Shown: positions 1 through 14,100 of the stretch, one piece after another
How the letters are laid out: the number at the start of each line of letters is the position of its first letter
Position numbering within the stretch: the stretch's first letter is position 1
Assembly: GCA_008692225.1 (NCBI GenBank)
Contig: VICG01000016.1
Coordinates: forward strand, 1,198,001-1,262,000
Reading direction: 5' to 3'
Origin: Monilinia fructicola
Lineage: Eukaryota > Ascomycota > Leotiomycetes > Helotiales > Sclerotiniaceae
DNA: 64,000 nucleotides
Program-made: the position numbers and the translations under genes
Notes under the pieces: model-generated
Database searches by the model: none
The model's input: the letters and a program-made list of their open reading frames with translations, nothing else
Told to the model about the DNA's origin: nothing

Positions 1-2189
1 ACCCAGCTAGGATAATTCAGTATTCAACCATCGAATGACGACCGGCTTAACTTACAGATTCCGTAAAAAGGCGTAGTGCAAGCTTTTCCACGGTCTCTCC
101 AACTCCTGTACTCACGTGTATCCACTAACCACTGTCCAGTTCCCTGATGACACATCTTTTCCATTCGTCGATGCTTGGTCCTATAGTCGATTGTTGCCAT
201 CTGGGAAAGGATACCTTTCTGATGGTGCGATGGGGCATGATTAGATACCAATGCGGCCATGCAAGCATTTGAGATACAACTCACCTCGTTCTTGTGCCCT
301 ACAGAAGGAAGACTCTTGCTCCCGTAACACCTTTCGAAATTCCGAGCAGAGAACAATTCTGTCTAGGTAAGCTGCCGACGAGGTTGGTGTAAATCGCGGC
401 TATATTTCCCCTGGAGCTAATCACCTATTATCGCTCAGGAGAGAAACTCACCGGTCTATGTGCCACCGCACTTACGCAGTCAGGGAAGGCTGTCTCCTAT
501 GTGGGCAAAGGTTTCTACCATTCGATCACAGAACTTTCCATGTTTATTTGCTGGGGCAAGCACCATGCGGATACTACCACGTCTTGGACCCACATCGAGA
601 GGATAATATTTGCAATAGTGTCCATGGCCGCTGCGTAATCTTCAATTGCCTCTATAAATGGTCCGCGTGAGTCCGGCTGATCTTTTGATCAGCTTGCTGT
701 ACATTGCTAGCACTGTAATAGAGATTTCCATGTGTAGTTTCGTCAAAGAAGGGCCCGCTCTCAGTCGCTAAGATGCTTGATGAATCGATCTTTTGCGATG
801 AGCCATGGATCATGCGAGTCAATTGAAGTGATTTCAGTATCCGTCACGTTTGGAGAAGATTAATAATATTTGAAGAATGTAAATGAATCATGTCACCCAT
901 ATATCAGCATCTTATATTAGAATTGGGGGCTGGAGACGTAGTGCAGTTGCACACTGCTCAGCTGATAATACGAGGTTACTTTGTTTGAAGAGCTCAATCA
1001 TAGACTTCGATCACAGACTTCGGGATTGGTCTTTCTCTCGCGTTTCAAACTTGAGCTTTCAAAAGAGGACAAGGACAATTAGAGATGTGCGGTGCGGGAA
1101 AGCTTGATCTTGACCACCTGGAGAACGAGTGAAGCACGAACCAGTTCTCCGTGAGCCTGGCTATTGAATCTGAATTCGAATATGATATTTGCATTTTATG
1201 GCTCCTGGTGAGCTTTTACCCATTACAAGTAACATGTTCTTTCAAGATCTCTCAATTTCTTCTTCACTCAAAATTGAAAGCATTGCAGTTATGCCAAACA
1301 ACTTGCACTCCCTATCCTACCATAATTCAAATATTCAATGGAATGCCATGGCACTATTTGCCCTCGCGTATGCGACTGTATTGAGACTCCCACTCCGATG
1401 CAAGAGGGTGGCGATTCCAATATCCAGGACCAAAGCTTTTTCTGAAAATATGCAATAACGCACCTTGACCTTGATATTAAACACTCGTGGTGAGAGCTTT
1501 ATGGGCAAATGGCGTCTTCATCCTCTATCATAGCACATGGTCGGCGGAAGAACTTTGCGCTCTTCCAAGAACTCAGGGCCAAAGGACAGGTTGCGTCGAA
1601 CACATTGGCAGCACCCCTTTGTCTTTCCGCAAAAAGAGCTTCTTGGGATTTGTGAGATGATCTGGACGCTCGTCAATAAAAGCATTCGGCAATTCTACCG
1701 TGTTACCAAAATGGTGCCTCGTGCATGTTTGGTACTCATGCTCCAGCAAGTATCACAGGAGGATATTGCCTTTTACCGCCTACTCACAGATGAGCCTTTC
1801 ATCAGCCAAGGGACCAGATATTGCTACCGCAAGCAAAGGGCATTGTTCTTGATCTGTACATTCTTGCATGATACGCTCGCCCGTCGCCGTTGCGTTGCTG
1901 TGGTTTCTTTCCGCTCGTATTCGCAATCACCAGTTCGTAGACTACAACCATGCGTGACGTTATCAACGCTTCAATTCCGTCAATGCCGTTGATAGCTGAT
2001 CGCTGACTCTTCGGTAGGTCGGATATTTTGTTCGGATCCACACACGGGCGAACCCCCCATTTTCAGAGCTTCGCTTGCAACACAATTTCATCCCAAAGAT
2101 AACCTGAAACTCATCTCGAATTTCATCACGAAATTTGAGGCACCTGCATGACGGCCCTTGCAAAAGCCGCGACCCGTGCCACATGCCAG

Positions 2190-2345
2190 TACCAGCTCCA
2201 CACCCGCGAGAAGAAAGTTCACAGTTGGGACTGCTGCACCGTGTGAAGCTCGCCCCATATCTGCCGTACCCGGAAGAAGGTTCAATGTTGGTGCCGTGAA
2301 GTTTGCCCCAAATCTGCCGAGCCCGGACAAAGTTAAATGCAGGCT
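2190..2345. repeat. Diverged tandem repeat, unit about 57-65 bp
   Basis: Two imperfect direct copies lie side by side, with a partial third. Shared blocks include a GAAGTTTGCCCC or GAAGCTCGCCCC core followed by an ATCTGCCG.(AC/AG)CCCGG block. The copies differ by many substitutions and a short indel, so the duplication is old. A short open frame crosses it, but nothing suggests it is translated. Confidence 0.5.
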
Positions 2346-5300
2346 CAACCTCGCGAGGTAATTTGTGGGGTTGACAGATCGTTACGAGCAGGAGACGCAG
2401 GAAAGCGAACCTATTCGTGGTGACTCTGGTGAGACATGCACGTTGCATTGAAGAAAGAACAATGCCAAGGACAAAAATGGCACATACTTTCCAGATGTCA
2501 AGATTATCATGCAGATATCGTCAGTTTATTTGGAGCCCATGGGCCGGTGCAATGGCCACCAGTGGACCTAATCATCAGACTACGGACTTCCATTACCCGA
2601 GAAAACTGAGAAAATGGCATGGTACCGGGTAGGCCGAGGAGTAGAGTTCGAGATATGGTGAACCAGAGGGATAACAATATATCGAGTGCTTCTTATGAAA
2701 TTGGATTATTCAGACAGTTTTTGCATCCACCCTATAGGACGGGGAATGGCTAGTATCGGCCGACTTGGGCTCAGAATGAATGACAATCCGGACCGTTCCT
2801 GCTGGTGAACTTCGGCTCCCCAAAAACGACGATCATCTTATCAGTGATATCGTTCTACTGTATGTGACATGATAGTCTGATAAAAAGAGGGCGACAATGA
2901 ACCGAACAGCTAACATCAGGGCAACTGCCACAAAAGCTGATTATCGATAATCATTTGACGATCCGAACCCATTGATCATCCTTTGATAATTGATGAGAGA
3001 GTCAAGACGTATTTTTGAGATGATGGATCCGCTTAGATATTGAAGAGAAGCGCCGTTGGCGACGGACCAGTGGTTGTGTAGTGTAAAGTCCGATGGTGCA
3101 GTCCCCTGAGGGGGTGAGATACTTCACAACCCCGTTTCCCATCCAGTAGCTAGAATACTCCTTCATCGAATTGTGAGTGCAATTCTGAGAATCCGATTCC
3201 AGCAAAGGAGTCAAGGATCGCCGTTCAATTTCGAGTCAATGATGTCCTGATCTTTTTCGATATTGTGCTTGAGTTCCCCACACAAAAGGCCTCCAGAGGT
3301 TAGACCTTCTCTTGGGTTTACCACAGCATCTTACTCTTTCTTGGATCAGGTGGGGAGATGGGATGTCTCACACCGAGACATCGAATAGAGTCAATTTCAT
3401 GTTCGTATAATCAAACACCCGCATGAATAGGGATGTGGTGATGGCACATCTCTACAGTATCAGGATGGCAAGCATTTACTGTATTTACAGTTCTCCATTT
3501 CATGACCTCACCCCTCACCCGATATTTCAACGGAAATGCCCAAAGGCACATGATCGACCCTACCAGCTTCAAGCTCCACACCGGCCCTCAAAAGCAAGTT
3601 AGAATGATCAGCACTCAGCTTACGCCACTCCCGCGCACGGTAGATGTCACCAGTGCATCGTCCGGCAGTGGAAACCCCAAAAGCAAAAAAATGATGAACG
3701 AATGGGACATTGACAATGAATGCGTGATCACTGTACCAATTAGATGGCTAGGCTATCCATTTTCCTGATTGGTGCTGATAACCGTCCCCCAGGACGGAAA
3801 GGGAAATCTCAGATATCATCTCCCAAATATTCGGTACGTTCCTGAGCCCCGACATGATCGTCGAATCTGCTAGTAATGGGATGAATCCCAAATAAGCTGA
3901 TAAGCTAATCTACACCTAATCTATGATTTGGACTTTGCAAACCTTCCCCGACATCTAATCTTGGGTAAATAGTACGTAATCCCGATATCACAAAGCCCGA
4001 ACGCAATTAACATCTCTCGAAATTACATACCCATTAGGATTCGTTCATCCTATGCTATAATTGCAGCGAGAAACCTAATAGATGGAAGGAGATGGTCCAG
4101 GATGGCAAGACCCGACAAACGGCATGAAAACCCCCCATTTCATGACATACCCAGCAGGCCCTGTGAGGTCCAACATTTTTGAGTTCTCTGATTTGGTGGC
4201 TTGTCCCTATCAAAGGATGTACCCCGCCAAAAAGAGCTTGAGCTCGGAAGTGGTTACGGGTACTTTCCCCCCTCCTCAAAAGAATTTAGGCGATATCCCA
4301 CAACTGCAATGTGGACGCTCGATGTTGCATGAAATTTGTATGCAGAAGGGCCGTATACAGATACCTAGGGCTGAGCATTACGTCGTTCTGTACCCGATCG
4401 ATGTGTATGTACAGAGTGCATCCGTAGAAATTGCCTTGGGATTTGGGTATACTGTGTCGGTGTCTACCGTCTGGTTCACGTAACTTACAAGGTGGATAGG
4501 TAGAGGGTGTGTTGAATCAATACGCCTGCTTGCAGTACCGTAAATATCCGGGCTCGATCACCAGGAAGAGCACGCGAAGTTGTGAAGTTGTATCATCATT
4601 GGTCTTGGGGGAAGGTGATACTTATGATGAGGCAGGCATATATGCATGGACATGCAACGGGGAAGTCGTTTGTATGCAGGAGATATGTATGCATAACCAA
4701 CCATAGTTAGAGCTTATGTATTTGTGGCATTGGAAGGGTGCCTTACTGAGACGGATGCCTCTTCTCGATAGAGTGAGGTCTTTTTCCGATGGAAGATTTT
4801 GGATTTCCACTCAAGCAGGAATATCTCCGAGCATTTTTACGAGTTTAATCTTGGCAAAAAACCCCCTGCCTTTGTGCATTTTGCGGAATAGTATATTTCC
4901 TAGAGGAGACTGAATTTGTATGTGTACGAGACACGGTAGACTTACTGTACCAGATAGTCCAATTGCTGTTATTGCGACATCTATCATAACGACCACCAAA
5001 GGCCCATGGTAATTCCAAGTACCAATTCAGATAGATCTTTGACGCATAGAGCGCCGTAACGTGGCTGTCATAATCGGCTGCATGTTGACATAGTGACTAC
5101 TTTCGAGATGCCCAGTCTCAATCTGAATGTGGAATAGGGGCCCAGGCGCAACAGTATTTGGGGTGAAAACGGTTTGGTTCAGTAGTAGGCTTGTAACAAT
5201 TGTACTGGTGGAGGTAATGTCAGGCCATTTTGAGTTTTTTGGATCTCTTAGTTCACAATAAAGTTGACCCAGGTCTCGTTGACCCATGTCGGCGTTGAGC

Positions 5301-7836
5301 TGAGCTTGTACTGTAGATACTAGATAGTAAGTCAGAGCGTGGGCATGAGAGTGAAGCTATCTACACTACAGTACTGTATGCAGCAGATAGAGTTGATCGA
5401 TAAATGTACACAACACAGTAGTGGTAATGTAGAGGTGGAACTACTATACTATCTTGGCCATCGCTGTCCATGTCGATTGAATCCACTTGTATATTGGGCT
5501 GAAAATCTGCAACTAAGAAAATCCTAGTCTTGCGAGTAGAATGACGCATCCCGGACGGAAGTGGACGATGGTGGTCTCCGATGCATTGAAAAAGTTCAAT
5601 TGAGGTATCACATATATAACATAGTATATGCAGAAAGCAATAATGAATCTTGTGACATTCGGAGCATGACGAGTAATACCAGAAGCTGGGAAGATACGCT
5701 GGCGCTCACGATTGCCACTGCCGTTGACTTGGTTTCGAGTCGAGCTGCCAACCTCTAGTCTTCAAGTCGTCTGTCTTAGTCAGGATGAACCTCAATGGAT
5801 CATGCTTTGAAATCATCGACTCGAGCAGGGCGGAGATATAGGTCCCCGATCGAGTGCGTAGAGTTATTGAATTTAACTTTAACTTTACGCTTTGGCATGC
5901 TCAAGGTTGAAGAGTTCATACTAGGAACTCGCATGCGACAGCACTGTAGCGAAGTGTCTAGCATCGATCTAGCAGGCAAAGAGCATCGAGAGAACCTTAT
6001 GGGGTAGACACAAATCAACAGCCTCGATGCTAAGAAACGATTGATCTCTCCTTCTTGGTCTTGTTAATCATAAAGTAAAAGATGCCAAATGAGAGGCTAA
6101 GCTAACTGGCAACAAGGCTCGAATCTAGAAATCCCTTGCTGTATAAATCAGAACACAGCTAAAATGGCAGGCAATAGAATATCAACTTCAAGTCTAGAGT
6201 AGCTTGACCATGCGAAAGCCAAACACAAAGAAATCTTGTTCATTCACGCACAGAGTAGTTACGTGTATACTGTAATATGATTTTGCAAATTGCCTGTCGA
6301 AAGCCCACGGTTTCATGCGGCGAGAGACATCCGCACCGACATAGTTTAAGGGACTGGTCGAGAACCCTACCAGGAATATGGAGCAAAAGACCCTGACGAC
6401 GTTCCTGAAAGTTTATATCATGAAGATTAAGGTGTCATAGGCTTGATGAATCGATATGCTTCGCCACAAAGTATGTCATTCGAAACATAACATGGATTAA
6501 AAAGTGTGTAATGCATCGGTACCGATCTCTGCCTTTGTTCCGCTGGAGAAGTTCAGGTCATGTTCAATCCAAGAAACGCCAGTCCAACAAAATCACGTCC
6601 GCAAAGTATCAACTGTGGATGCTTGCAGCCGCTACAACCATCAGAGACTATGCCTAGCAAGCGAGAAGCTCGTGGCCATCGGCAAGAGTATGCAAGCCTC
6701 AAGAAGCTAATCGTTAGTACAAGATTGGGGGTGCATTAGAAAACTCTTTGAAATTTGTTTTTAGGTCAGAGATCGATCATGATTCATGTTGCAGAATGTT
6801 TCAAGGCGAGGGAGGGTTCGCAGAGGATCTCTTGTATGACTGTCAGACTGCTCGTAAAGCAACTTCCGAAAAGGAGGGCAGGCGAGTCAGATGCTTTCCA
6901 CCACGGGACGATAAGAAACTCAGAGGGTAACATCGCAGTATGATTTCTGCGCAACGGCGGCTTGCAAGTTTAAATAATGATTTATTTACAGTTGGCGTTG
7001 ATTCTCCGGCCAATTAAAGCTCTCTCGTTCAAGATTTTCGTCATCATTCCAAGATTAATGGTGGATGTTCTTTTTATATGTACATCAACGCCACTGTACA
7101 TTCATTGCTCTACAATCCAACACTGCGGCGCAGCAATGTGAAGCTGACATCAGATGCTGTAGTGCTTCTGGTAACATCAAGCCACCTGTCTAACATCTGG
7201 TAGATGTTATACGGATTTAGTTGAGGTCACGATCTGTAGTTGCTCGCAATTGTATGTTTCGAGCCATGTCCTTGCGGCGTAGGTGTGTGGACGATGGTCC
7301 AATGCTATCAGCAAATCATTAAATTATTCGTACCCGATGTTTGAATATACTTGATGTCGTAAGCATAGTGCATGCATACTTGCAATTTTTGTTGTGTGTC
7401 CGCGATTCCTGCGGATGTAGCGCTACAGAAGCTGTACTCCGAAGAGAATGAGACATCTTAGCTGCCGAAGTTGCTGACCATAAACACAGATTCACGAGTC
7501 TACCCACCTATATACAGGAACGGAGGGATCGCACGAGTATTGCAATCTTGTGAAACCCTCCATAAATTCTACCCCCCCTCAGCATAGGTTAAATACTGGG
7601 TCGGCACATAGAAATTAGACGAGCAAGAGTTATCATTAGAGAAGGATTTTACCACTTATTTTCATTGAAATCTGGCTAGGTGTTACTCTGGTTTGACTAA
7701 ACAAAGGGATTTGATCATTTAGATTCTTTTCATCATTAACTTGTGGGTCATACCCATCAAATAACCAGTGTCTAGGGGAGGAGTAGTACAGTAGACTGAG
7801 ATTGAATGATTGCAAGACCGATTGCGTTACATTGTA

Positions 7837-7846
7837 TACCTAGGTA
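7837..7846. promoter_or_regulatory. TACCTAGGTA palindrome
   Basis: Perfect 10-bp palindrome, one of six identical copies in the window. No gene is recognised next to this copy. Confidence 0.35.
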
Positions 7847-8020
7847 GTTAACCAAGATACTGGAATCTACTTTTCGAAAGACGGAGGACTCTGAGATGAA
7901 ATTCAACGCTCTGACCACGATTCGAAGGTTTCTAGAAGATAATCACGGAGGAAACATTGTTAGTCTAGTGGTTGTGGCTCAACAAGTCTTCTTCAGCAGG
8001 TTGCTTATGACTTGGGTGTG

Positions 8021-8065
8021 CGGCATGTACGGTATGTACGGCGTATACGGCATATACGGCATGTA
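8021..8065. repeat. 9-bp minisatellite, five units
   Basis: Five consecutive 9-bp units of the form CGG(C/T)(A/G)T(G/A)TA. Units differ only by transitions (C/T or A/G). Confidence 0.75.
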
Positions 8066-8724
8066 TCCTTACAACTCTATCAGAATGCTCTTGTCCTCCT
8101 TCTCAAATTACAAAGCCAATGGAACATGATGACGGCAGATATTATTACTTTTTCCCATTCCTGACTCCAGGGCGGTCTTCCCGTAGTCTCGACGATCGAA
8201 AGTGGATATGGGGATGAGACATTTGATATAAACCTCGTGGGAACCACGATCATAGAAGAAGAGTTAGGAGTTAAAGACTCTTTCTTTCGTTTATAATTGC
8301 TTTTAATTACGCATGTAGCAGAAGTCGATCTGCTTCTTATGCTTCCTATAGGGCAGATCATTTATCTTAACTTCCTTCATGCCTCGTCTTGTGGGGTTGA
8401 AGTCTTTTGAATATTTCCATTTTAGGGGTGTTAATAAGAGTCTTACCCACCGGGTCTAACCTCAAGATCTATTAAGTGTGAAGAATGGGGGTCCGGATCA
8501 ACATGACAGATGACAAAATCAAATAGTACAGGATAGTGCGCAACAATGAACCTATTTCCAGATTTCTGGAATAGCTGAGAAGATGTTCGATAGCTAAAGA
8601 CGTTAAAGGCTTCGCGCCCCAATCAAATCTTGTTTCTGCTACGGGAAGAGAGGAACTAACAAGTTTTTCTTCCTTGTTCAGGACACTAAGAGAACGGTAC
8701 GAGACTAGAACCGGATATTGTATA

Positions 8725-8762
8725 TCGTATTGTATTGTATTGTATTGCATTGTATTGTATTG
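8725..8762. repeat. GTATT pentanucleotide microsatellite
   Basis: About seven consecutive GTATT units with one GCATT variant. Confidence 0.85.
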
Positions 8763-11034
8763 AAAAGAATAGGGGTTCCAGTTCTCGATAGTACAATGTT
8801 ACTCACTGCTTGTAAACTCAAACGCCGAACAAAAGGTTTCGAGTATCATGTAGATACTACAGCATATCTCTTCCAGCCATCAATGGCCGGAAGAAGAAAT
8901 GATCAGATAGGTTCTTCTGTAGAACGAACCCAAAGATAATAACACTCGGTGTCCTTGTCTTGTCTTGTCTTATTTGCCCTGTATTCATTCTGCATGGCGG
9001 ACAGTACCCCTAGTCACTGGCAACCAGGAAAATCCAAGAGAACAGGCGAGAAACGGGCACGAACTACAACGATGCAAACCTTGATTGGTGAGATGGCGAT
9101 ACTGTTAAGTTTGAGTGAGACCTCCTCATGAAATGACTTTTTATGACCACTCCGCTTTGCTGCAGCATGCTGGGATAGCAGGAACGTTCTTTTATCATGA
9201 TATATTTACTGTACAGCACTATAGACTGGGGGGCGGGCGGACTGGTGGGGGTTGGAGATTGAGAACAAATGTACAAGTAATTACTGTATGAAAGACCGAG
9301 TAAGAACGTGATAGAGGTTTAAACGAAGCTGAATACGGCGTAGAACACAAACTAACTATACTCCGTACAGTACTGTACCAATATCTGCAAGTCCATTCCA
9401 ATGCATGCTGCATATAGGAATTTGCCGATATGGAGATTTGTTCCTTTTACGGCTAAAAGCTCGAAATTCATCTTAGGAAGTCCACTCCTATATGGCCTAG
9501 ATTAGGTGTGCGTCTGGGCAGTTATTGGTACAGCCTAAAGCCGCTTTTGTGTACGAAATATGAGACAATATATAAAATCAAGAAGTTGTCATCAGATTAT
9601 CAGCTTGTTCAGATGTTTATCATAGTCCCCGGTAGGTGGATTAGCAGTGTTGTAGCCCAAAATCTCAATCTTCAAAGTAATGGCGGTTTTCTCATTTATT
9701 TAACCTTTTAGCCCCTTCATTTTGGTGTCGGGCTTTATCGCCTGATAGAGAGCCAAACCCGCCGAAGCAGCTGTGCACTAATACTTATCAAGTACTAATC
9801 GTTCAAGCTTGGAAACTTTTCCTTTCGATATTTTGTTTGTTATTACAGTATCTTTTGATTCGGCTGCTGTGAATGGTCCAGTCCGTAGCAAGTCCATGTT
9901 GTCCGGATGCTCTAAACAGACTAGACTTGAAGAAGGCTTACCCGAGGCATATCGACAGAGTACGTGAGCAGCTGTTAGCATTTCGGGGATATCATGACCA
10001 AGATTATTACCTGAAGTCGTTACTGTCATTGATTAATCCTGTACTTCGCATTAATGGAATCTGCCATACACCCATCACCACCAAAGTTTACCAAACCCTC
10101 ACTAACCCCTCTATTGAACCAATACCATCATGTCCTTGTCAAGGCCAGCTCCGAGAATTCCTGGAAATCACTCACTCCTGTAGGTAACCTTATCCTAGAC
10201 AACGCCCATCGTCTAGGTGCCAACAACCATGCATTCGAGGTGTTGGAGAATAGGTGGAATGGTATTCCGGTTTAATATTATTCATGCCCTTTCTATAGAC
10301 AGGACTCGTTCCATTCATTAACTGCCTAGATATGTGCTACCGTCATCTACTACTGTAAGTGGACGGCGTTAACATTTGGCTTCTCACATCCCACGGCCTG
10401 TCAACTTCTCCTCTTCACTCACCACTTACTATCTCTCAACCACACTATATTTCCCTAGGCTCCTACGAATGAATTCAATTACCAATTGTACGCAATTCGC
10501 ACAATTTTATGATTCCCAGATTCGCAAATTTCACCCCTCCTTAGTGATTCGCAAAGTCCTCGGACGCCTTGTCGAATGACTTACATTTGCATTGAATACC
10601 CTATTGGCCTGGCTCTTCAGCTCGTCCTTTCATAAAAACAGCCCATTAACCAAACGCGGGATCTCGAACCACGTCGGGTAGTGCTCATCCTACTTCTGAT
10701 CCTTTTCAGTTATTCTGACCTAAGCCGTGAATCTTCCACAGAGTGGGAGTGGAAAGTGTATTCACAAATTCCCCGCAGCGTCACACCTCTGGGACTACAA
10801 TCTAACTCCTGTAATCACCCCCGATAGTCCTGTCCTCCGCCGGTCTCACTTTCCCACACCCAAATTTAGATTCCAAAAGATACTGTAGAGATTGAGATCT
10901 CTGCAGAGCGCAATCCGGAGCACCGCCGCCTCGACTCTTCCTTCGTCCGGACTTCCCAGAATCTGGCCAAGCTTTCACTCACTCTCATCTCACAAGCGAG
11001 CATTCATTATATGTGCTGGCAAAGATTACATTAC

Positions 11035-11044
11035 TACCTAGGTA
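11035..11044. promoter_or_regulatory. TACCTAGGTA palindrome upstream of RING/VWA gene
   Basis: Perfect palindrome 128 bp before the proposed start codon at 11172. The position fits a transcription factor site. No binding factor is known from the sequence. Confidence 0.4.
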
Positions 11045-11171
11045 TTCACAAATCTTGTCTTGAATTGACTGAGTTCTCAGGAGCGGAAAGAGATAAAACA
11101 ATAAAGCCGGCGGATAAGGTCGTTTATTTTGGACAGAGCTTTGAAAACAAGACCCTCTGGAACAGTGGTTC

Positions 11172-14100
11172 ATGTCGAAAAGGTTCTTGGGATATCGCAC
11201 CTCTTCCGCTTCCGATACTGGTAGGAATCCCACTAGCTTTAGCCGCAGAGAACAGGAACAAAAAGACCAGGTTTCAAGGTTGTATGAGCTCGGACTACTC
11301 AGCAAGTCGGATAAAAGATCCAGGAGGCGAGAGAAAGACAAGGACAAGGATCTACCTGGTGGAGCTCGCGTTGCAGGATCCCATCCTAAAAAGGGTACGC
11401 AGTAGCCAAACTCCAAATTGCCATTACTCCACCCCTCCGCTCACACTAATAATGCATGAAAATTACCTTCATATTGACTGACTTGAGTACTTACTTATTC
11501 TTCATCAGATAATCGTAAGAATTTAGTATCTACTCGTGGGAACTCCAATACGTCTTCCTCGACGGTTTTACTTCAAGCCAGCAAGGCAAATCGTGATTTG
11601 AAACAGCGAGCTGGTCGTGGCATGTCAGGCATGTTGGACACAGAGAGGACTCGTAACAGGAGGGAGAGGACGTTTGTTGGAAGTGAGTGTGCTGTGTGCG
11701 AAGAACCATTGGAACACACACTGCGGGGAGAACGCATACTGCAGTTTTCATGTGGCCATGTCTCACATGAGGCATGTTTCTACGAATACATCAAGGAGAG
11801 CGAAGCTCAATATTGCCCAACTTGCAATGCGCCATTAGGTCTGGATACAAGTCGAGGAGGCAATGTTCTTGACATTGGTAAGACTTTCAGAGCCGGTTCG
11901 TCTTCCCTGAATAGAAAGCTGATTTCTATCGTCCCTCCAGAGAAGCTAAGTAGTATTGTGCGATCAGTTTCGGCCAGTGACCAATCCGCCAGGTCGACGC
12001 CCACTCCCACGACTTGGGAAACCCAAACCGTACGACCGCCAAGTCGCGAATCCAATGCTCGGACTACTAGAACAAGAGCAAAACAGCCAGGACACTCATA
12101 CCAGAGATAACAGCAGAGAAAATGGCAGCAACAGAGATAGTAGGGAAAGTAGAGAGCGCATGGACCGATATGGACAACCGTCGAGGATGTCACATCAAAG
12201 AAACGATAGTGGAAATGCTCCATCATCCGTCGGTTACCCAGAGACTGCAATTAGCGGTCCACCCCGGCGCCACGACTATGATGTACAAGCAATGGAATCG
12301 AATATTATGAGTCCTCGAGCAAGTGTCTCTAGAAATCCCATACCGGCTCCAGTCGTCAGCATCCGTTCAGAGTTTCCCACCCTAAATAGATCCAGGCAGC
12401 AGCAAACTTTGACTTGTCTAATCACAATTGAGGTACCTGACAACAAATGGCGACCCGATCCAGATGACATTCGAAGCGCTCCCCCACTACCCAATATCCG
12501 CCCGGAAGACACTTACGCTCGACCTCCATCTCCTGCGCAGAGCGCACCACGCTTCTATCCTTACGAATCTTCGGAGGTCTTGGATGAAATCACAGATGGT
12601 TTACGGAACCGCGTGGATAACTGGCACGGCCTTGATTTTAATAGGTACATATAAAGATTCAACCAAAACCATAACGAAACACTAACGAGATTCAGATTTG
12701 GAAAGTTGCGACTTTTACGGAACCATTCGAGTTGGAAAAGACAAACAATCTTGGCAGGAATTAGAATGTTTCTTGTTCGCGGAAATGCTTATTTGCGTGA
12801 GAGAAAAAAAGGTTTCGCCATCACAACCTTGGGACGAATCTAACGGAGTCCGAAAAAGCACTCGATGCACCCTCAAAGGTTCAATATTAATCAAGAAGCA
12901 TTTGAACGAGGTGATCGAGTCTGGATCTGGTAATTCTCTTGGACAAACAGAAAAGATCACCGCAGCTAACTTACGACCTACTGAAGATAACAATATATTG
13001 ACCTTGAGCCTTTCAGTGGCTGAATTGCCCTCATTTCATCTCAAATTTGACAATCGCAATCAGCTCAAGTTATGGCAACAGGCATTGTTAGATTTGAACG
13101 CGATCGAAGGATCCCCGGCGCGAAGCCCAGATTATGATCTATCTGAGCCTGAAGAAGAAGAATGGAACCGCGATTCCTCAGGCCACAGCGAGCATCGATC
13201 AATTCGTCAGCTTATGGAGCCAAATCTGGATCTGTCGCCACTGTACCGTCTGAGTATGCGAACGCCCCTAGAGGTTACGAACTACCTGCTGCATTGCACG
13301 TTCCAGTTGACATCGTCGTCGTATTCCCATATCTTCGTCCGATGCAAGGTGTGAAAATTAGTCTTGTGAGAGATGCACTGAAATTCATCGTTTCCAACCT
13401 TGAGACCGTGATCGCATGTTTTTGGTCACTTTTGGTTCTAGTGGTGGTGCTGCACCACTTGTAGGAATGACTAGTAAAACTTGGAATGGATGGCAGCAGG
13501 TTTTGGCCTCTATCAGACCAGTTGGACAGAAGAGTCATCGAGCCGATGTTGTCGAGGGCGCAAACGTCGCAATGGATCTTCTTATGCAAACGAAGGTCAA
13601 ACAATCCGATTGCCACAATTCTCCTGATCAGCGACTCGTCCACATCGGATGCGGAGAGCGTGGATTTTGTGGTGTCAAGGGCCGAGGCAGCAAAGTAAGT
13701 AACTCAAATTTTCTTTGCCACGGGAAACCACAACTAACCATCCACTCTTAGAATTGCTGTTCACTCTTTCGGACTTGGCATGACACATAAGCCAGATACC
13801 ATGATAGAATTATCAACGCGAACGAAAGCCTCTTACACCTATGTCAAAGACTGGATGATGCTGCGAGAATGTCTTGCAGGCTGTCTTGGATCTTTACAGA
13901 CAATGTCTCATCAGAACGTGAAATTAAAGCTTCGACTTCCCGAAGGATCCCCAGCTAAATTTGTTAAGATCAGCGAGCCTTGCAGATCACTAAGCGTGCA
14001 ACAGGTAAAGATGCAGAGGCCTCCTTGGGAGACCTTAGGTTTGGGGATAAGAGGGACATTCTAGTGCAGCTAGTCATTGCTCCAGATAATGCTTCGCAGG

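Larger units (their letters stand above)
1..11171. other. Gene-poor region, no recognisable gene
   Basis: I see no recognisable gene in these 11 kb. Open frames are short (under about 155 codons), overlap on both strands and match no family I know. The longest are at 1537-1992 (+), 1963-2448 (-) and 4082-4483 (+). Single-base errors occur elsewhere in the window, so a broken gene could be hidden here. The stretch holds minor repeats (listed separately), many TACTGTA/TACAGTA heptamers, and from about 10.37 kb onward C/T-rich sequence that probably belongs to the promoter and leader of the gene starting at 11172. Confidence 0.5.

Noticed and set aside
441..636. ATG-less plus-strand frame that looks membrane-protein-like (ITELSMFICWGKHHAD)
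   Set aside because: About 80 codons is within chance expectation; no start, splice context or recognised family.
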